A DNA stretch of 64,000 nucleotides from CAZOVB01 sp964583095 (GTDB taxonomy: Bacteria; Planctomycetota; Phycisphaerae; SM23-33): the NCBI GenBank assembly GCA_964583095.1, contig CAZOVB010000008.1:1-64000 (forward strand). Direction: 5' to 3'. A program made the translations under genes and the position numbers. This document shows positions 1 to 8,917 of the stretch, in pieces. Below the pieces are notes generated by a model. It was not told the origin of the DNA, ran no database searches, and worked only from the letters and a program-made list of their open reading frames with translations. Position 1 is the first letter of the stretch; the number at the start of each line of letters is the position of its first letter.

Positions 1-140
1 GTGTTCGACAGACAGCCCACCGTGTAAAGAACCGATACCAACCCTTATGGGAAGCTGAGTCGAGACGAATGAGCTCGCTGCTGCCCCCCTAGAACTAAGG
101 GTTCTTTCACCAAGGCTGCCACCGGCACAATGTGGAGGCT
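1..140 (+). ncRNA. ssrS: 6S RNA (3' portion, cut by window edge)
   Basis: 6S RNA binds the sigma70 RNA polymerase holoenzyme as a promoter mimic. Seen here: a small hairpin GAACTAAGGGTTC at about 92-104, followed by a GC-rich strand GCTGCCACCGGCAC ending near 128. This is the same order as the 3' half of E. coli 6S RNA, where GAACCAAGGGTTC precedes the closing-stem strand. A T run follows at 140-145. The partner of the closing strand would lie before base 1, so the fold cannot be completed. The upstream AAAGAACC at 25-32 could also pair with GGTTCTTT at 100-107. Identification is by pattern memory only; another structured RNA is possible. Confidence 0.55.
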
Positions 141-225
141 TTTTTGCTGCGCCTCGGCCTCACAGGCCCGGGAAACAGGCTTGACCGATCCGCCGATTCG
201 CGTCACAATTCACTCTCGATACACC

Positions 226-297
226 GCCAGCGTAGCTCAATGGCAGAGCACGGCTTTTGTAAAGCCGCGGTTGTGGGTTCGATTCCCTCCGCTGGCT
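226..297 (+). tRNA. tRNA-Thr (anticodon TGT)
   Basis: A full cloverleaf can be drawn. The acceptor stem is GCCAGCG with CGCTGGC, the D arm is GCTC...GAGC, and the anticodon stem CGGCT/AGCCG encloses loop TTTGTAA with anticodon TGT, which reads ACA (Thr). The T arm has loop TTCGATT between GTGGG and CCCTC, with one T-T mismatch. CCA is not encoded. It follows the probable 6S RNA by about 85 bases. Confidence 0.95.
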
Positions 298-395
298 TAG
301 GGTTGACAGGGACCTTCAGTTCGATGCTTGCGAGGTCCACCTTCGAACTCAACAAATCAGATCTGTCTTTCACACGTTGAACCGACCTGGGTAAA

Positions 396-1178
396 ATGGT
401 TGATGCCATGCATCTGCAACGCATTCTAACCGTCGCATTTCTCCTGTTGGCAGCTGGATGCTCCAAGCAGGATTCCTCCGGGGAGCTCCCGAACGATGCC
501 TCTGGGAAGTCTCAGAGCCCAAAGAGACAGCCTGCACAGCATCCACTGCCTCCGCAGCCGATGGCCGAGAGCCCGTTCCAGCCGGAGATTCGAGATCAGA
601 CGGCCGAGATTCGGAATGTTTTCGTGCACGGCCGAAATCTTACGAAATTCTCCCATCCCCACCACATTTACGCGGCAAAGGTTTCGCCCGACGGGAAGTT
701 TCTGATGGTCTGGCACATGGACTACCCCCCAAGAAAGGTAAGCATTTATCGGCTCGAAGATAACCGGAAGATCTCGACCTTCGAGCCCGGTGCCGGCGGC
801 TGGATGGGCTGGGCCGCTCACGGACTGCTCTTCCATAGGTTCGGCGCAGGGACCAATACCGCCCTCTGGAGGGTTTACACCAAGCAAGGCCGGGAACTCT
901 GGCGAGGATTCACCAGCGGCGCGCTGCTCGATGCCTCCGGGAGGTACGTCCTGAGCTTTCCCACGCTGCCAGCAGCCGATGAGCCGATCGCACTGGCCGA
1001 CATTCGAGACGGGAAAGTGCTGGCAGAAGCCCGCCCCGAGGACATCGGCAGTTTCGTGACACACCGTTGGCTCGATGGGCAGACGCTGCGCGTCTGGTAC
1101 GTGGACCTGGAATACCAGAACCGATCGATTGACCTTTACCTTTCGAAAGCTTCCCCGGCCGAAAAAACCAAGCCCTGA
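396..1178 (+). CDS. Lipoprotein with beta-propeller-like repeats, unknown function
   Basis: The 260-residue product begins with a short basic segment, a hydrophobic stretch and the lipobox LLAAGC at about residues 17-22, so it should be a secreted lipoprotein. A low-complexity Pro/Gln/Ser linker of about 40 residues follows. The rest contains propeller-like phrases such as KVSPDGKFLMVWHMDYPP, resembling a WD40/PD40 blade. A second in-frame ATG at 408 would give a more typical signal peptide (MHLQRIL...), and neither start has a strong ribosome binding site. Its stop lies 12 bases from the stop of the convergent HzsA-like gene. No specific function is recognised. Confidence 0.75.
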   Translation: MVDAMHLQRILTVAFLLLAAGCSKQDSSGELPNDASGKSQSPKRQPAQHPLPPQPMAESPFQPEIRDQTAEIRNVFVHGRNLTKFSHPHHIYAAKVSPDGKFLMVWHMDYPPRKVSIYRLEDNRKISTFEPGAGGWMGWAAHGLLFHRFGAGTNTALWRVYTKQGRELWRGFTSGALLDASGRYVLSFPTLPAADEPIALADIRDGKVLAEARPEDIGSFVTHRWLDGQTLRVWYVDLEYQNRSIDLYLSKASPAEKTKP

Positions 1179-1190
1179 CGCGGGCGCAGG

Positions 1191-3731
1191 TCAGTTTGCA
1201 TCCTCCCGAGGGCTGTACCAGAGGCTCTTCCAGTATTCCCGGTCGGTGCGGTAGAAGTCGATGGGGTCGTTTTCGATATCGAAGTCCGACCGAAGGATGC
1301 CGTAACGGATCATCTCCCGGATGTAAGGCCGCGGGGGCCTGTAGCCGGGCATGGTCCACCGCTTGATCTGGTCGAGCCGCTCCTTGCCGTCGCGAACGAA
1401 AGCCAGGATCTTCTGGTAGTCCGGATCGTCGGTCGATTCGAACACCCAGTGAACCTTGCCCACCGGCTTGCCCTGTTTGTCCCGCTTGACCATGCCCATG
1501 CCCCCGGCCTGGGGCGAAAGCGGAGCCAGACAGACCAGCGACTTGCCCGGCCTGCTCAGGTTGAACACGATGTGCTGGAGGAAGGGGATCTTGGCACTGT
1601 CCAGCCGGACCTTCTCGGGATTCATGCCCTTGTTGTCCGAGATGGCCGTCGGGATCGACTTGTCTGCCTTGTGGCATCGGCTGCACTGCTTTTCGAGCAC
1701 CTGGGTGTAGCCCTTGTGGCTGGGCCGGCGGGTGTCGATGCGGTCGAGCCGATGGCCACTGTGATCGCCCCCGACCATCCCGCCATCCAGCGCGGCGTAG
1801 GTGCCGATCCAGGCCGCCCCGGTATGGATCCAGTAGCGGATCTTGCGTTTCTCTGGCGCCGAGAGTTTCGCGCCGTGATGGGCTCGGTCGAGTTTGTCCA
1901 TCAGCGGGCTGACCGGGTCGCCGATCTGGTAGGGAGCGTAGTTGCTCCGGGCGAGATTGCGTCCCACGCTGACCTGCTTGTACGCGATCAGCGACCAGTA
2001 GCTGTGCGAGTAGAGAGGACCGTGGTCGCCGGTGAGAAGGATACGCCCCTTGCGATTGTCGGGGTTGTGGCACTTGACGCAGTGCCTGTCCAGAATCGGC
2101 TGAATGTCGCGGGGATAGTCGAAGACCTCCGGCACGCCCTCTACGGGAACAGGAGCGACGGCCGGAGAACGCAGGGCCCGGGAGACGTTCGCCCCGGCCA
2201 TGCTCTGGATCGACTGCGTCCGGGCCTCGTGACATCCCACGCAGCCGCTCCGCTCGCCGGGCATGACGGAGGTGAAACTCTGCATGCGCCGCACGGCCGA
2301 GTCGTTTTCATCCAGGGCCAGGAACAGCACGGGTCGAAGGGCGGGAAGTTCCATGTAGGCCGAGCCGTCCGGGGCCACGGGCACCTTGCCCAGCACGCGC
2401 TCCAGGGTGAAAGTCCCTCCCCAGCTTACCGGTTCCATCGAGCCGGTGTAGTTGATCGGCTTGGGCAGTGTCTCGAGGACCAGCAGATTCTTGATGGTTC
2501 CGCGCTGGACGCCCCGCATGTTCCTGCCGGCGTAGACGTCGGCCAGGAAGAGTTCGCCCGTAGCCTGGGACAGATCCACCCGCGAGGGAATTTGCCTCGG
2601 CCGGGCCGAGGGCATCAGCGGGCGGGGTTCGTGGAGCCCGCGCCTGCCCTCGCCCTGGCCCGTGTGGAGCACGACCTCGCTGCCGTCGCGACGGATCAGG
2701 ACGATGGATCTGTCACGCGAAGCCAGGAAGTGCTCGGCGTCCAGTGCCCACGGATCGCGGTACTTCGAGGAAGGGGTCCGAAGAACCTTCAGTTGCGAGT
2801 TCTCGTCCGGGCCCTTGTCGACCTCCAGCAGGCCGATGCGGCCCTCGTGGTCGCGGCGGCCATGACCGGGCGAGACGATAGTCACCACTGCCTGACTGTC
2901 CGGGATGGGCTTGGCATCGATATAGACGTTTCCCGGCTTCTGGTTTCCGAAGTAGACCATCTGGCCGGTACCGTCGGGGTTGGTCGACCAGAGATGATGA
3001 TACTTGACCTGGCTGCGATCGACATATTCCCACCGCTGGTAGATCACGCGTCCGTCGGGCAGGGGCCAGGGTGTGTTGTCGTGTTCGATGTTGGCAGAGA
3101 TCTGGTGCAGGTTCGTCCCGTCAGCCTCGCAGCGGTAGAGGATAGCCACCTGCGTGTGCCAGCAGTTCACCCATCGCTTGCCGCGGGAGCTGACGAACAT
3201 GATCGCCCCGTCGGCCAGCCAGGTCGGCTCGATGTCGTCGTAGGTGTCGCCGGCGGTGATGCGTTCGGGCTTGGAAGCACGGACTTTGCCGTCGGTCCCG
3301 GCCTGGACCTGGATCGTGTAGAGATTGAAGGTCTCGCGATCCGGGGGCATGTAGGAAAAGAGGACGGTTCGGCCATCGAAGTGCACGGCCGGGTCGCGAA
3401 CCACCCCATCCGAGGCATCCAGGAGTGTGTGAATCTTCCCGGTCTGGAGGTCCAGCAGGCGCAATCCCCCGCCGCGATGGTAGGCCTTGCGATCGACCGA
3501 ATCGGCGTAGTAGCCGAAGTTCGCGTACCAGTGGCCGTCGCTGTGGCTGACCCGGTCGGCGAAGACGATATGGCGGAAGCCGAACCTGCGGGAAAGGGCC
3601 CTGCCCGGATCCTCTCGGCCCTCTTTCCGGGCAGCATCCGGGGCATCTGCAAAGGCGACCTCCTGCCAGGAAGAGACGCTCGCAGCAATCAAAACGGCGG
3701 AAACGACCAGGGCGAATCTGAGCGACGACAT
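1191..3731 (-). CDS. HzsA-like secreted PD40 propeller protein with three CxxCH motifs
   Basis: The 846-residue protein has an N-terminal signal peptide (about 1-28). Residues about 50-430 hold PD40/TolB-like propeller repeats with phrases such as DGRTVLFSYMPPD and DGAIMFVSSRGKRW. The second half carries three haem-attachment-like motifs: CVGCH (497-501), CVKCH (551-555) and CSRCH (683-687). This order matches the family annotated in planctomycetes as 'hydrazine synthase alpha subunit-like', which is widespread outside anammox bacteria, so hydrazine synthesis is not implied. An AGAGG-type ribosome binding site precedes the ATG. Likely periplasmic, possibly a c-type cytochrome with a carbohydrate or redox role. 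The family link is by motif order only. Confidence 0.8.
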   Translation of the reverse strand: MSSLRFALVVSAVLIAASVSSWQEVAFADAPDAARKEGREDPGRALSRRFGFRHIVFADRVSHSDGHWYANFGYYADSVDRKAYHRGGGLRLLDLQTGKIHTLLDASDGVVRDPAVHFDGRTVLFSYMPPDRETFNLYTIQVQAGTDGKVRASKPERITAGDTYDDIEPTWLADGAIMFVSSRGKRWVNCWHTQVAILYRCEADGTNLHQISANIEHDNTPWPLPDGRVIYQRWEYVDRSQVKYHHLWSTNPDGTGQMVYFGNQKPGNVYIDAKPIPDSQAVVTIVSPGHGRRDHEGRIGLLEVDKGPDENSQLKVLRTPSSKYRDPWALDAEHFLASRDRSIVLIRRDGSEVVLHTGQGEGRRGLHEPRPLMPSARPRQIPSRVDLSQATGELFLADVYAGRNMRGVQRGTIKNLLVLETLPKPINYTGSMEPVSWGGTFTLERVLGKVPVAPDGSAYMELPALRPVLFLALDENDSAVRRMQSFTSVMPGERSGCVGCHEARTQSIQSMAGANVSRALRSPAVAPVPVEGVPEVFDYPRDIQPILDRHCVKCHNPDNRKGRILLTGDHGPLYSHSYWSLIAYKQVSVGRNLARSNYAPYQIGDPVSPLMDKLDRAHHGAKLSAPEKRKIRYWIHTGAAWIGTYAALDGGMVGGDHSGHRLDRIDTRRPSHKGYTQVLEKQCSRCHKADKSIPTAISDNKGMNPEKVRLDSAKIPFLQHIVFNLSRPGKSLVCLAPLSPQAGGMGMVKRDKQGKPVGKVHWVFESTDDPDYQKILAFVRDGKERLDQIKRWTMPGYRPPRPYIREMIRYGILRSDFDIENDPIDFYRTDREYWKSLWYSPREDAN

Positions 3732-3861
3732 GCAGTACCTCTGTTTGAAGATGCACGGATAGTGTCCGAAAACCGAGCGGGGTTTACAAGATGCAACACC
3801 TTCGGCCGGCGGGTGTATCGCTCAAGCCGATTCTCTCCCCCCCCGGAAAACAAAGGCGCTC

Positions 3862-4941
3862 TCAGCCGATGGGTGTCCGGTTGGCGGTTTCGTACATCGC
3901 CACGATATTCTCGATAGGCACGTCGTGGGTCAGCCCGTTGGTGGGGCCAAGCACGTACCCCCCGCCTGCTGCGCAGTGGTGGATCAGTTCGCTTACCTCA
4001 TTGGCCACGTCCTGCGGGCTGCCCAGCGGCAGGGTCCGCTGGAGGCTCACGCCGCCATGGAGGACTAGGCGATCCCCCCATCGCTTTTTGGCCTCGAAGG
4101 GGTCCATGCTCTCGGGCTGGATCGGGTTGAGGATATCCAGGCCGACTTCGATCAGATCATCCACGATGGCCGTCATGTCCCCATCGCTGTGGAGATAGAC
4201 CAGCACGTCGGGGTTGGCCTGCTTTGTCCGGCGGATCAGCTCGGCCAGGCGGGGCTTGTCGAACTTCCGCCAGGTCTGCGGAGCCATCAGCAGCCGATCC
4301 TGCATGGCCAGGTCTCCGTGGATCTGCACGACGTCGACCCCGGCCTGGGCGGCCAGGACCATGTATCGCGTCCCGACCGCGTAGATCCGGTCGTAGAGGA
4401 ACTCCACGAATTCCGGGTTGACCAGGAAGTCGCACATGAGGTTTTCCATGCCGCGGATCTCCCAGGCTGTCTTGAAAGGCTGGGCGATGCCGGCCTTGAC
4501 GATGGCATCCTGCTGCTTGATCTCCCCGACGGCCTGGAGCGTCGCCTCGTCGATCTGGATCCACTCGGGTTGAACGTACGAGTAGGCCTCGAAGTCCTCG
4601 AGCTTCTGCGCATCGGCCAGGGGATGGTGGATGTAGTAGCCGTTGTCGATGGCCGCCCCGGCCGAGTTGATCCATCTGCCCTCACCCTCGCCCAGCGCCT
4701 TGGGGGTGTGCTGGAAGACCACCTCCCAGTGGGAATCGGGGATCTTCTCGCCCGGGCCGGCGCCTTTCCACGGGGTGCAGCCCAGTTCCAGCTCGGCCGG
4801 CTGGTCCTGGCCGAGTCCCATGTATTCGCGCAGGCGCTGCTCGATATTCTTGTCCCACCAACTGAAGGTTGGGCATCGATCGGGCTGCTCGTGATGCAGT
4901 GCAGCCAGGGTTCTCTGGCGAGACGTCATGGTTTCGGTCAT
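3862..4941 (-). CDS. Uroporphyrinogen decarboxylase-fold protein (URO-D/MtaA-like)
   Basis: This 359-residue protein has the opening typical of the URO-D superfamily (RQRTLAALHHEQPDRCPTF), followed by long acidic helices. It ends with a TIM-barrel section containing VYLHSDGDMT and LVLHGGVSLQRTLPLGSP. The superfamily includes haem-pathway HemE and corrinoid methyltransferases such as MtaA/CmuA. The HSDGD and HGGVS motifs fit the methyltransferase-like branch common in planctomycetes rather than true HemE. It starts one base after the stop of the upstream PQQ-propeller gene, so the two are probably co-transcribed and possibly translationally coupled. The substrate is unknown. Confidence 0.8.
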   Translation of the reverse strand: MTETMTSRQRTLAALHHEQPDRCPTFSWWDKNIEQRLREYMGLGQDQPAELELGCTPWKGAGPGEKIPDSHWEVVFQHTPKALGEGEGRWINSAGAAIDNGYYIHHPLADAQKLEDFEAYSYVQPEWIQIDEATLQAVGEIKQQDAIVKAGIAQPFKTAWEIRGMENLMCDFLVNPEFVEFLYDRIYAVGTRYMVLAAQAGVDVVQIHGDLAMQDRLLMAPQTWRKFDKPRLAELIRRTKQANPDVLVYLHSDGDMTAIVDDLIEVGLDILNPIQPESMDPFEAKKRWGDRLVLHGGVSLQRTLPLGSPQDVANEVSELIHHCAAGGGYVLGPTNGLTHDVPIENIVAMYETANRTPIG

Positions 4942-4942
4942 G

Positions 4943-6235
4943 CTATTTCTCGTTTTCGCTTAGGCAGTAGAGCATTTCATCGATGCGGATCAAAAGGGCG
5001 TCATCGCCCAGGGGTACCGGAGTGGCCGTCGCGCGCCGCTCGCCCTGGTCCCAGGCGTTATGGGCCAGCAGGTTGTACTGATCTCCGCTCTCCAGGACGT
5101 ACATCCCCTTCTGGAGCGACTGGAAGTAGATCTTCCCGCCGGCCAGGATCGGAGAGGCGTAGATGGTTTCGGGCATCGGGTCGGGCTTGGCATGATAGAG
5201 AATCTTTCCGGTCGCGGCGTCGGCGCAGTAGAAGCCTCGCTGCTGACGGGGGGTTCTGCCATCGACCATCGACCAGTAGAGTCGGCCCTTCCAGAGCAGG
5301 GGCGTGCCGCAGACGGCTCCGACCCGATCGTTGCTCCAGAGGGTCTCGGGCTCGGCGTTTTCCTTCAATTTCAGGGCCATGGTCAAAAGCCCGCCGTGCG
5401 TATTCCGAAGCGAGTAATACACCACGCCGTCCTCGACGACAGGAGAGGTGGTGGTATAGTCTCGGGCACCCTCGACGTACCAGAGCCTCTCGCCGCCGGA
5501 GGGGTCAAAGCCGGCAATTCCGTTTCGCACCAGCAGAATCACCTGCTCCTGGGATCCGACCCGGGCAATCACCGGCGTGGACCAGCTTCGCGAGTCGATA
5601 TCCGTCTCCCAGACCTCTTTACCCGACGTGCGGTCGTAGGCGATGAGCTTGCCGGCCTCGAGACTGGCGTTGACAATCACCAGCTCCTTATGGGCAACAG
5701 GCGACGTGCCGTGGCCCCACCCGACGCGCTGGCCTCCCAGGTCCACCTTCCAGCGCTCGTTGCCGTCATGGTCCAGTGCGTAAAAGCCGTTGGGCCCGAA
5801 GTTCATGTAGACCCCCAGTTCGTCCACCAGGGGCGTGCCGGTCGCGTAGCCGTGCCAGCGCGTCCCGCCGGAGCCGCCGCGAAGCTGCTCGGGGGTGTGG
5901 GGAATCTCTTTGCTCCAGAGGGTCTTGCCGGAGCTGTCCAGGCAGACGGCGCTGAGGCCGAACTTGCTGAAATCCGTCTCCCGCTCCCAGCGATTGGTGC
6001 CCTTGTAGCAGGTGAGGTAGATTCTGCCGTCGCGCACGGCCGGGCTCGATGCCCCCGGACCGGGCAGCTCGACCTTCCATCGGCAGTTCCGGTCGGGGCT
6101 GTACCGTGCCGGGACGGCAACATGGTCAGCCAGTCCCTTGCCCTCGGGCCCGCGGAAGCGCGTCCAGTCACCCGCAAGAGCGACCACGCCGGCCATGAGT
6201 CCAACAAGAGCCCCTGCGAACAATGTGCGTTTCAT
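4943..6235 (-). CDS. Secreted PQQ-like beta-propeller protein (BamB-like)
   Basis: The 430-residue product starts at the ATG at 6233-6235, where AAGGAAAAGGACC gives a binding site and the protein opens with a clean signal peptide (MKRTLFAGALVGLMAGVVALA). A longer in-frame start would add 38 unlikely residues. The mature protein begins DWTRFRGPEGKGLADH, the opening seen in many planctomycete PQQ-repeat proteins. It has repeated blades with phrases such as GKLIAYDRTSGKEVWETDID, GRLYWSMVD and GKIYFQSLQKGMYVLE. These proteins resemble BamB or dehydrogenase propellers but usually lack a PQQ enzyme site. It lies directly upstream of the URO-D-fold gene and divergent from an AraC regulator. Confidence 0.85.
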   Translation of the reverse strand: MKRTLFAGALVGLMAGVVALAGDWTRFRGPEGKGLADHVAVPARYSPDRNCRWKVELPGPGASSPAVRDGRIYLTCYKGTNRWERETDFSKFGLSAVCLDSSGKTLWSKEIPHTPEQLRGGSGGTRWHGYATGTPLVDELGVYMNFGPNGFYALDHDGNERWKVDLGGQRVGWGHGTSPVAHKELVIVNASLEAGKLIAYDRTSGKEVWETDIDSRSWSTPVIARVGSQEQVILLVRNGIAGFDPSGGERLWYVEGARDYTTTSPVVEDGVVYYSLRNTHGGLLTMALKLKENAEPETLWSNDRVGAVCGTPLLWKGRLYWSMVDGRTPRQQRGFYCADAATGKILYHAKPDPMPETIYASPILAGGKIYFQSLQKGMYVLESGDQYNLLAHNAWDQGERRATATPVPLGDDALLIRIDEMLYCLSENEK

Positions 6236-6407
6236 CGGTCCTTTTCCTTTCTCGCGGGGTTGGGAACCAAGGCAGTGAAATTGCTTGGGTGTGTAGGTAT
6301 CGGTCAGCCGCGAAGCACAGATTTTACTGCCTGGCAAAGTTCTCCACAACGACAGGCGTTGCTGTTAGACTGTGTCAGATTGCTTTGACCCTGTATCCGA
6401 GGCCCCC

Positions 6408-7175
6408 ATGCCCCAGACGCTCCCCCGGTACCACAGTTGTCTTATCGCCCGCATGGAAGCCCCCTGGCGGATCGGGAGGCACGTCCACCACGAGTATCAC
6501 GAGCTGTATCTGGTCATCAAGGGGGCCATCCGCACCCGGGCTGCTTCGGCGACCTTTACGGGCCGACGCGGCGAGTGGATCCTGATCCCCTCGGGACTGG
6601 CCCACTCCAACCATGTTGACAGCGGACAGCTCGACCTGGCGATGATTCGCTGGCAGGGCGGGGAGGATCTGATCGAGCCGCGTACAGGCGAGTACCGTTT
6701 CGACGACCAGGGCAGGCTGCGATACCTGTTCGAATGGATGTACGATCTGCACGACCCGGCCGACGCGGCCCAGCTTGGGCAGGTCGAGGCGATCCTGGCC
6801 CTGGTGCTCCACGAAGCCCGCAGGCTGCTGCATACCGACCCCAGCGCTCTGGTGGAACAGATCCGCCGCTATGTCCGGCGAAACGTGGAAGCGCCCATCC
6901 GCCTGGAGGACCTGGCCCAGGAGGCCTGTTTGAGCAAGTACCACTTTTTGCGGAAGTTTCGCCGCCAGGCCGGGATGACCCCGATGCGCTTTGTGACGCG
7001 GGTGCGGATGGAGGTAGCCCGCAACCTGATCCGCCACAGCCACCTGAGCCTGGAAGCCATCGCCGCCCAGGCCGGCTTTGCCGGGGAATCCCACATGCAC
7101 CAGGTCTTCCGCAAACACCTGGGCCAGTCGCCCGGTTCGCTGCGAAGCCCCTCCCAGGCAGATTCCCAGCGTTGA
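6408..7175 (+). CDS. AraC-family transcriptional regulator
   Basis: The N-terminal half is cupin-like, with a His-rich strand (RIGRHVHHEYHELYLVIKG) typical of a sugar- or metabolite-sensing AraC arm. The C-terminal ~100 residues form the double helix-turn-helix: PIRLEDLAQEACLSKYHFLR is the first HTH, and SLEAIAAQAGFAGESHMHQV followed by FRKHLGQSPGSLR is the second. The ATG at 6408 (255 residues) is preferred; an in-frame GTG at 6372 would add 12 residues. It is divergent from the PQQ-propeller/URO-D pair, with about 170 bases between, so it probably controls that pair and itself. The effector is unknown. Confidence 0.88.
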   Translation: MPQTLPRYHSCLIARMEAPWRIGRHVHHEYHELYLVIKGAIRTRAASATFTGRRGEWILIPSGLAHSNHVDSGQLDLAMIRWQGGEDLIEPRTGEYRFDDQGRLRYLFEWMYDLHDPADAAQLGQVEAILALVLHEARRLLHTDPSALVEQIRRYVRRNVEAPIRLEDLAQEACLSKYHFLRKFRRQAGMTPMRFVTRVRMEVARNLIRHSHLSLEAIAAQAGFAGESHMHQVFRKHLGQSPGSLRSPSQADSQR

Positions 7176-7260
7176 CGCGAGGCCCTGCCCAGCGGTACCA
7201 TGTCCCCTTGCACAGAGAACATGAACCGGGCCGGAATGGGCCCGAAAGGAGAACGTTTCG

Positions 7261-8361
7261 ATGAAGATCGCCGTGATCGGTGGAGATGGAACCGGGCCCG
7301 AAGTGGTCCGCGAGGGGCTCAAGGTCCTCCAGGCCGTCAGTGAGAAGGTCGGCTTCGAGTACACCACGCAGGACTTCAACGTCAGCGGCGACCGCTACCT
7401 CCAGACCGGCGGCGACCCCGACCAGGCCTCGCAGGAGATCATCCACGACGAGGAAATCGAGCAGCTCAAGGGTTTCGACGCCATCTATCTCGGAGCGGTG
7501 GGACACGACAAGATCGCCCCGGGCATCCTGGAAAAGGGCCTGCTGCTGCGACTGCGCTTCGAGCTGGACCAGTACATCAACCTTCGCCCGGTTAAGCTGT
7601 ACCCCGGCGTGGAATGCCCCCTGGCCGGCAAGACCAGCGAGGATGTGGACTTTGTCGTGGTCCGCGAGAACACCGAGGGCCTTTACACCGGCATGGGCGG
7701 CAACCAGTACAAGAACACCGCCAACGAGGTGGCTACGCAGGTCATGTGCAACACCCGCATGGGCGTGGAACGGGCGATCCGCTACAGCTTCGAGCTCTGT
7801 CGGCGCCGCAACGACAAGAAGCGCCTCACACTGGTAGGCAAGACCAACGTGCTGACCTTCACCCACGGGCTCTGGTTCCGTGCCTTCCAGGAAGTCGCCA
7901 AGGACTACCCGGACATCGAAACCGACTACAACCACGTCGACGCCTGCTGCATGTGGTTCGTCAAGAACCCCGAGTACTACGACACCATCGTCGTATGCAA
8001 CATGTTCGGCGATATCATCACCGACCTGGGCGCGATCATCCAGGGCGGTATGGGCGTGGCCGCCGGCGGAAATATCAACCCCTCCGGCGTGAGCATGTTC
8101 GAGCCCATCGGCGGCTCGGCCCCCAAGTATACCGGGCAGGATGTGATCAACCCCATCGCCGCCATCGCCTCACTGGCCATGCTGTTGCGGGAAACCGGCA
8201 ACAACACCGATCAGCCCCAGCTTGTCCAGGCCGGCAATCGCGTGGAAGACGCCGTCATGACCGTCACGCCGCAGATGAAGTCCCAGTCGGCCGGTCGAAT
8301 GGGCTTCTCCACCACCCAGGTCGGCGACCTGGTCGCAAAGGCCGTCGCCGACGCCGACTGA
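7261..8361 (+). CDS. leuB: 3-isopropylmalate dehydrogenase family (isocitrate/isopropylmalate dehydrogenase)
   Basis: The 366-residue enzyme is preceded by AAAGGAG about 9 bases from the ATG. It opens with the family signature MKIAVIGGDGTGPEVVREGL. Visible landmarks are LLRLRFELDQYINLRPV (substrate-loop arginines), VVVRENTEGLYTG (catalytic Tyr), TLVGKTNVLTFTHGLW (catalytic Lys) and CNMFGDIITDLGA (Mg-binding Asp residues). The nucleotide-site motif GGSAPKYTGQDVINPIA also fits. LeuB converts 3-isopropylmalate to 2-oxoisocaproate in leucine synthesis. RENTEG is closer to the isocitrate/tartrate branch than the usual LeuB motif, so homoisocitrate, tartrate or malate-type substrates are alternatives. 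It is followed after 14 bases by the DUF1854 gene. Confidence 0.8.
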   Translation: MKIAVIGGDGTGPEVVREGLKVLQAVSEKVGFEYTTQDFNVSGDRYLQTGGDPDQASQEIIHDEEIEQLKGFDAIYLGAVGHDKIAPGILEKGLLLRLRFELDQYINLRPVKLYPGVECPLAGKTSEDVDFVVVRENTEGLYTGMGGNQYKNTANEVATQVMCNTRMGVERAIRYSFELCRRRNDKKRLTLVGKTNVLTFTHGLWFRAFQEVAKDYPDIETDYNHVDACCMWFVKNPEYYDTIVVCNMFGDIITDLGAIIQGGMGVAAGGNINPSGVSMFEPIGGSAPKYTGQDVINPIAAIASLAMLLRETGNNTDQPQLVQAGNRVEDAVMTVTPQMKSQSAGRMGFSTTQVGDLVAKAVADAD

Positions 8362-8375
8362 GAACCTTCCCGGCC

Positions 8376-8891
8376 ATGAACAAGAAACCCAAGGACATCC
8401 CCAAGCTTTCCGACGCCCAGAGCCCGGCGCCCAAGAGCGTAGCCCGCGACGAGGCCGGCCGCATCGTCGTCTGGCTCGATGGCCAGGCCCAGCCGGTCCG
8501 CGACGCCCAGATCGTCCGCTGCTTCCCCTGGTCGCTGCCGGATCAGTACATCTCCCTGCGCAACTCCGACGGCAAGGAGGTCGCACTGGTCAAGGAACTC
8601 GACGACCTGGACGAAGCCAGCCGAAAGGTCGTCCAGGAAGAGATGGATAAGAAGATCTTCAACCCGAAGATCCTCGAAATCCTCGACTACGCCCACGAGT
8701 TCGGGGTCTCATCGGTCAAGGCGCGGACCGATCGGGGCGAGGTGAAGTTCCAGATCCGCAGCCGCGACGACGTGAGACTCCTAAGCCCCACCCGGGCCCT
8801 GTTTCGCGACGCCGACGGCAACGTCTACGAGCTGGAAGACCTGACCCAATTGGACCCCGCAAGCCAAAAACACCTGGCCCACTATTTCTAG
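8376..8891 (+). CDS. DUF1854 family protein
   Basis: The 171-residue protein begins at the ATG at 8376, 14 bases after the preceding stop. The core reads VRDAQIVRCFPWSLPDQYIS, then LRNSDGKEVALVKELDDLD, then a helical section and a C-terminal strand region ending VYELEDLTQLDPASQKHLAHYF (shown here in two parts: VYELEDLTQLDP and ASQKHLAHYF). This matches DUF1854, a family often found next to cyanophycin ABC-type transporters. No cyanophycin gene or transporter is near here, so the usual context is missing. Its co-direction with the dehydrogenase suggests one transcript. Function unknown. Confidence 0.75.
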   Translation: MNKKPKDIPKLSDAQSPAPKSVARDEAGRIVVWLDGQAQPVRDAQIVRCFPWSLPDQYISLRNSDGKEVALVKELDDLDEASRKVVQEEMDKKIFNPKILEILDYAHEFGVSSVKARTDRGEVKFQIRSRDDVRLLSPTRALFRDADGNVYELEDLTQLDPASQKHLAHYF

Positions 8892-8917
8892 CCGAGGCGC
8901 CAGCCCAACCACGGTGA

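Noticed and set aside
1449..3917. 822-codon plus-strand frame opposite the HzsA-like gene
   Set aside because: Antisense shadow of a GC-rich gene; the minus strand has a signal peptide, propeller repeats and CxxCH motifs, while this frame has no recognisable domain.
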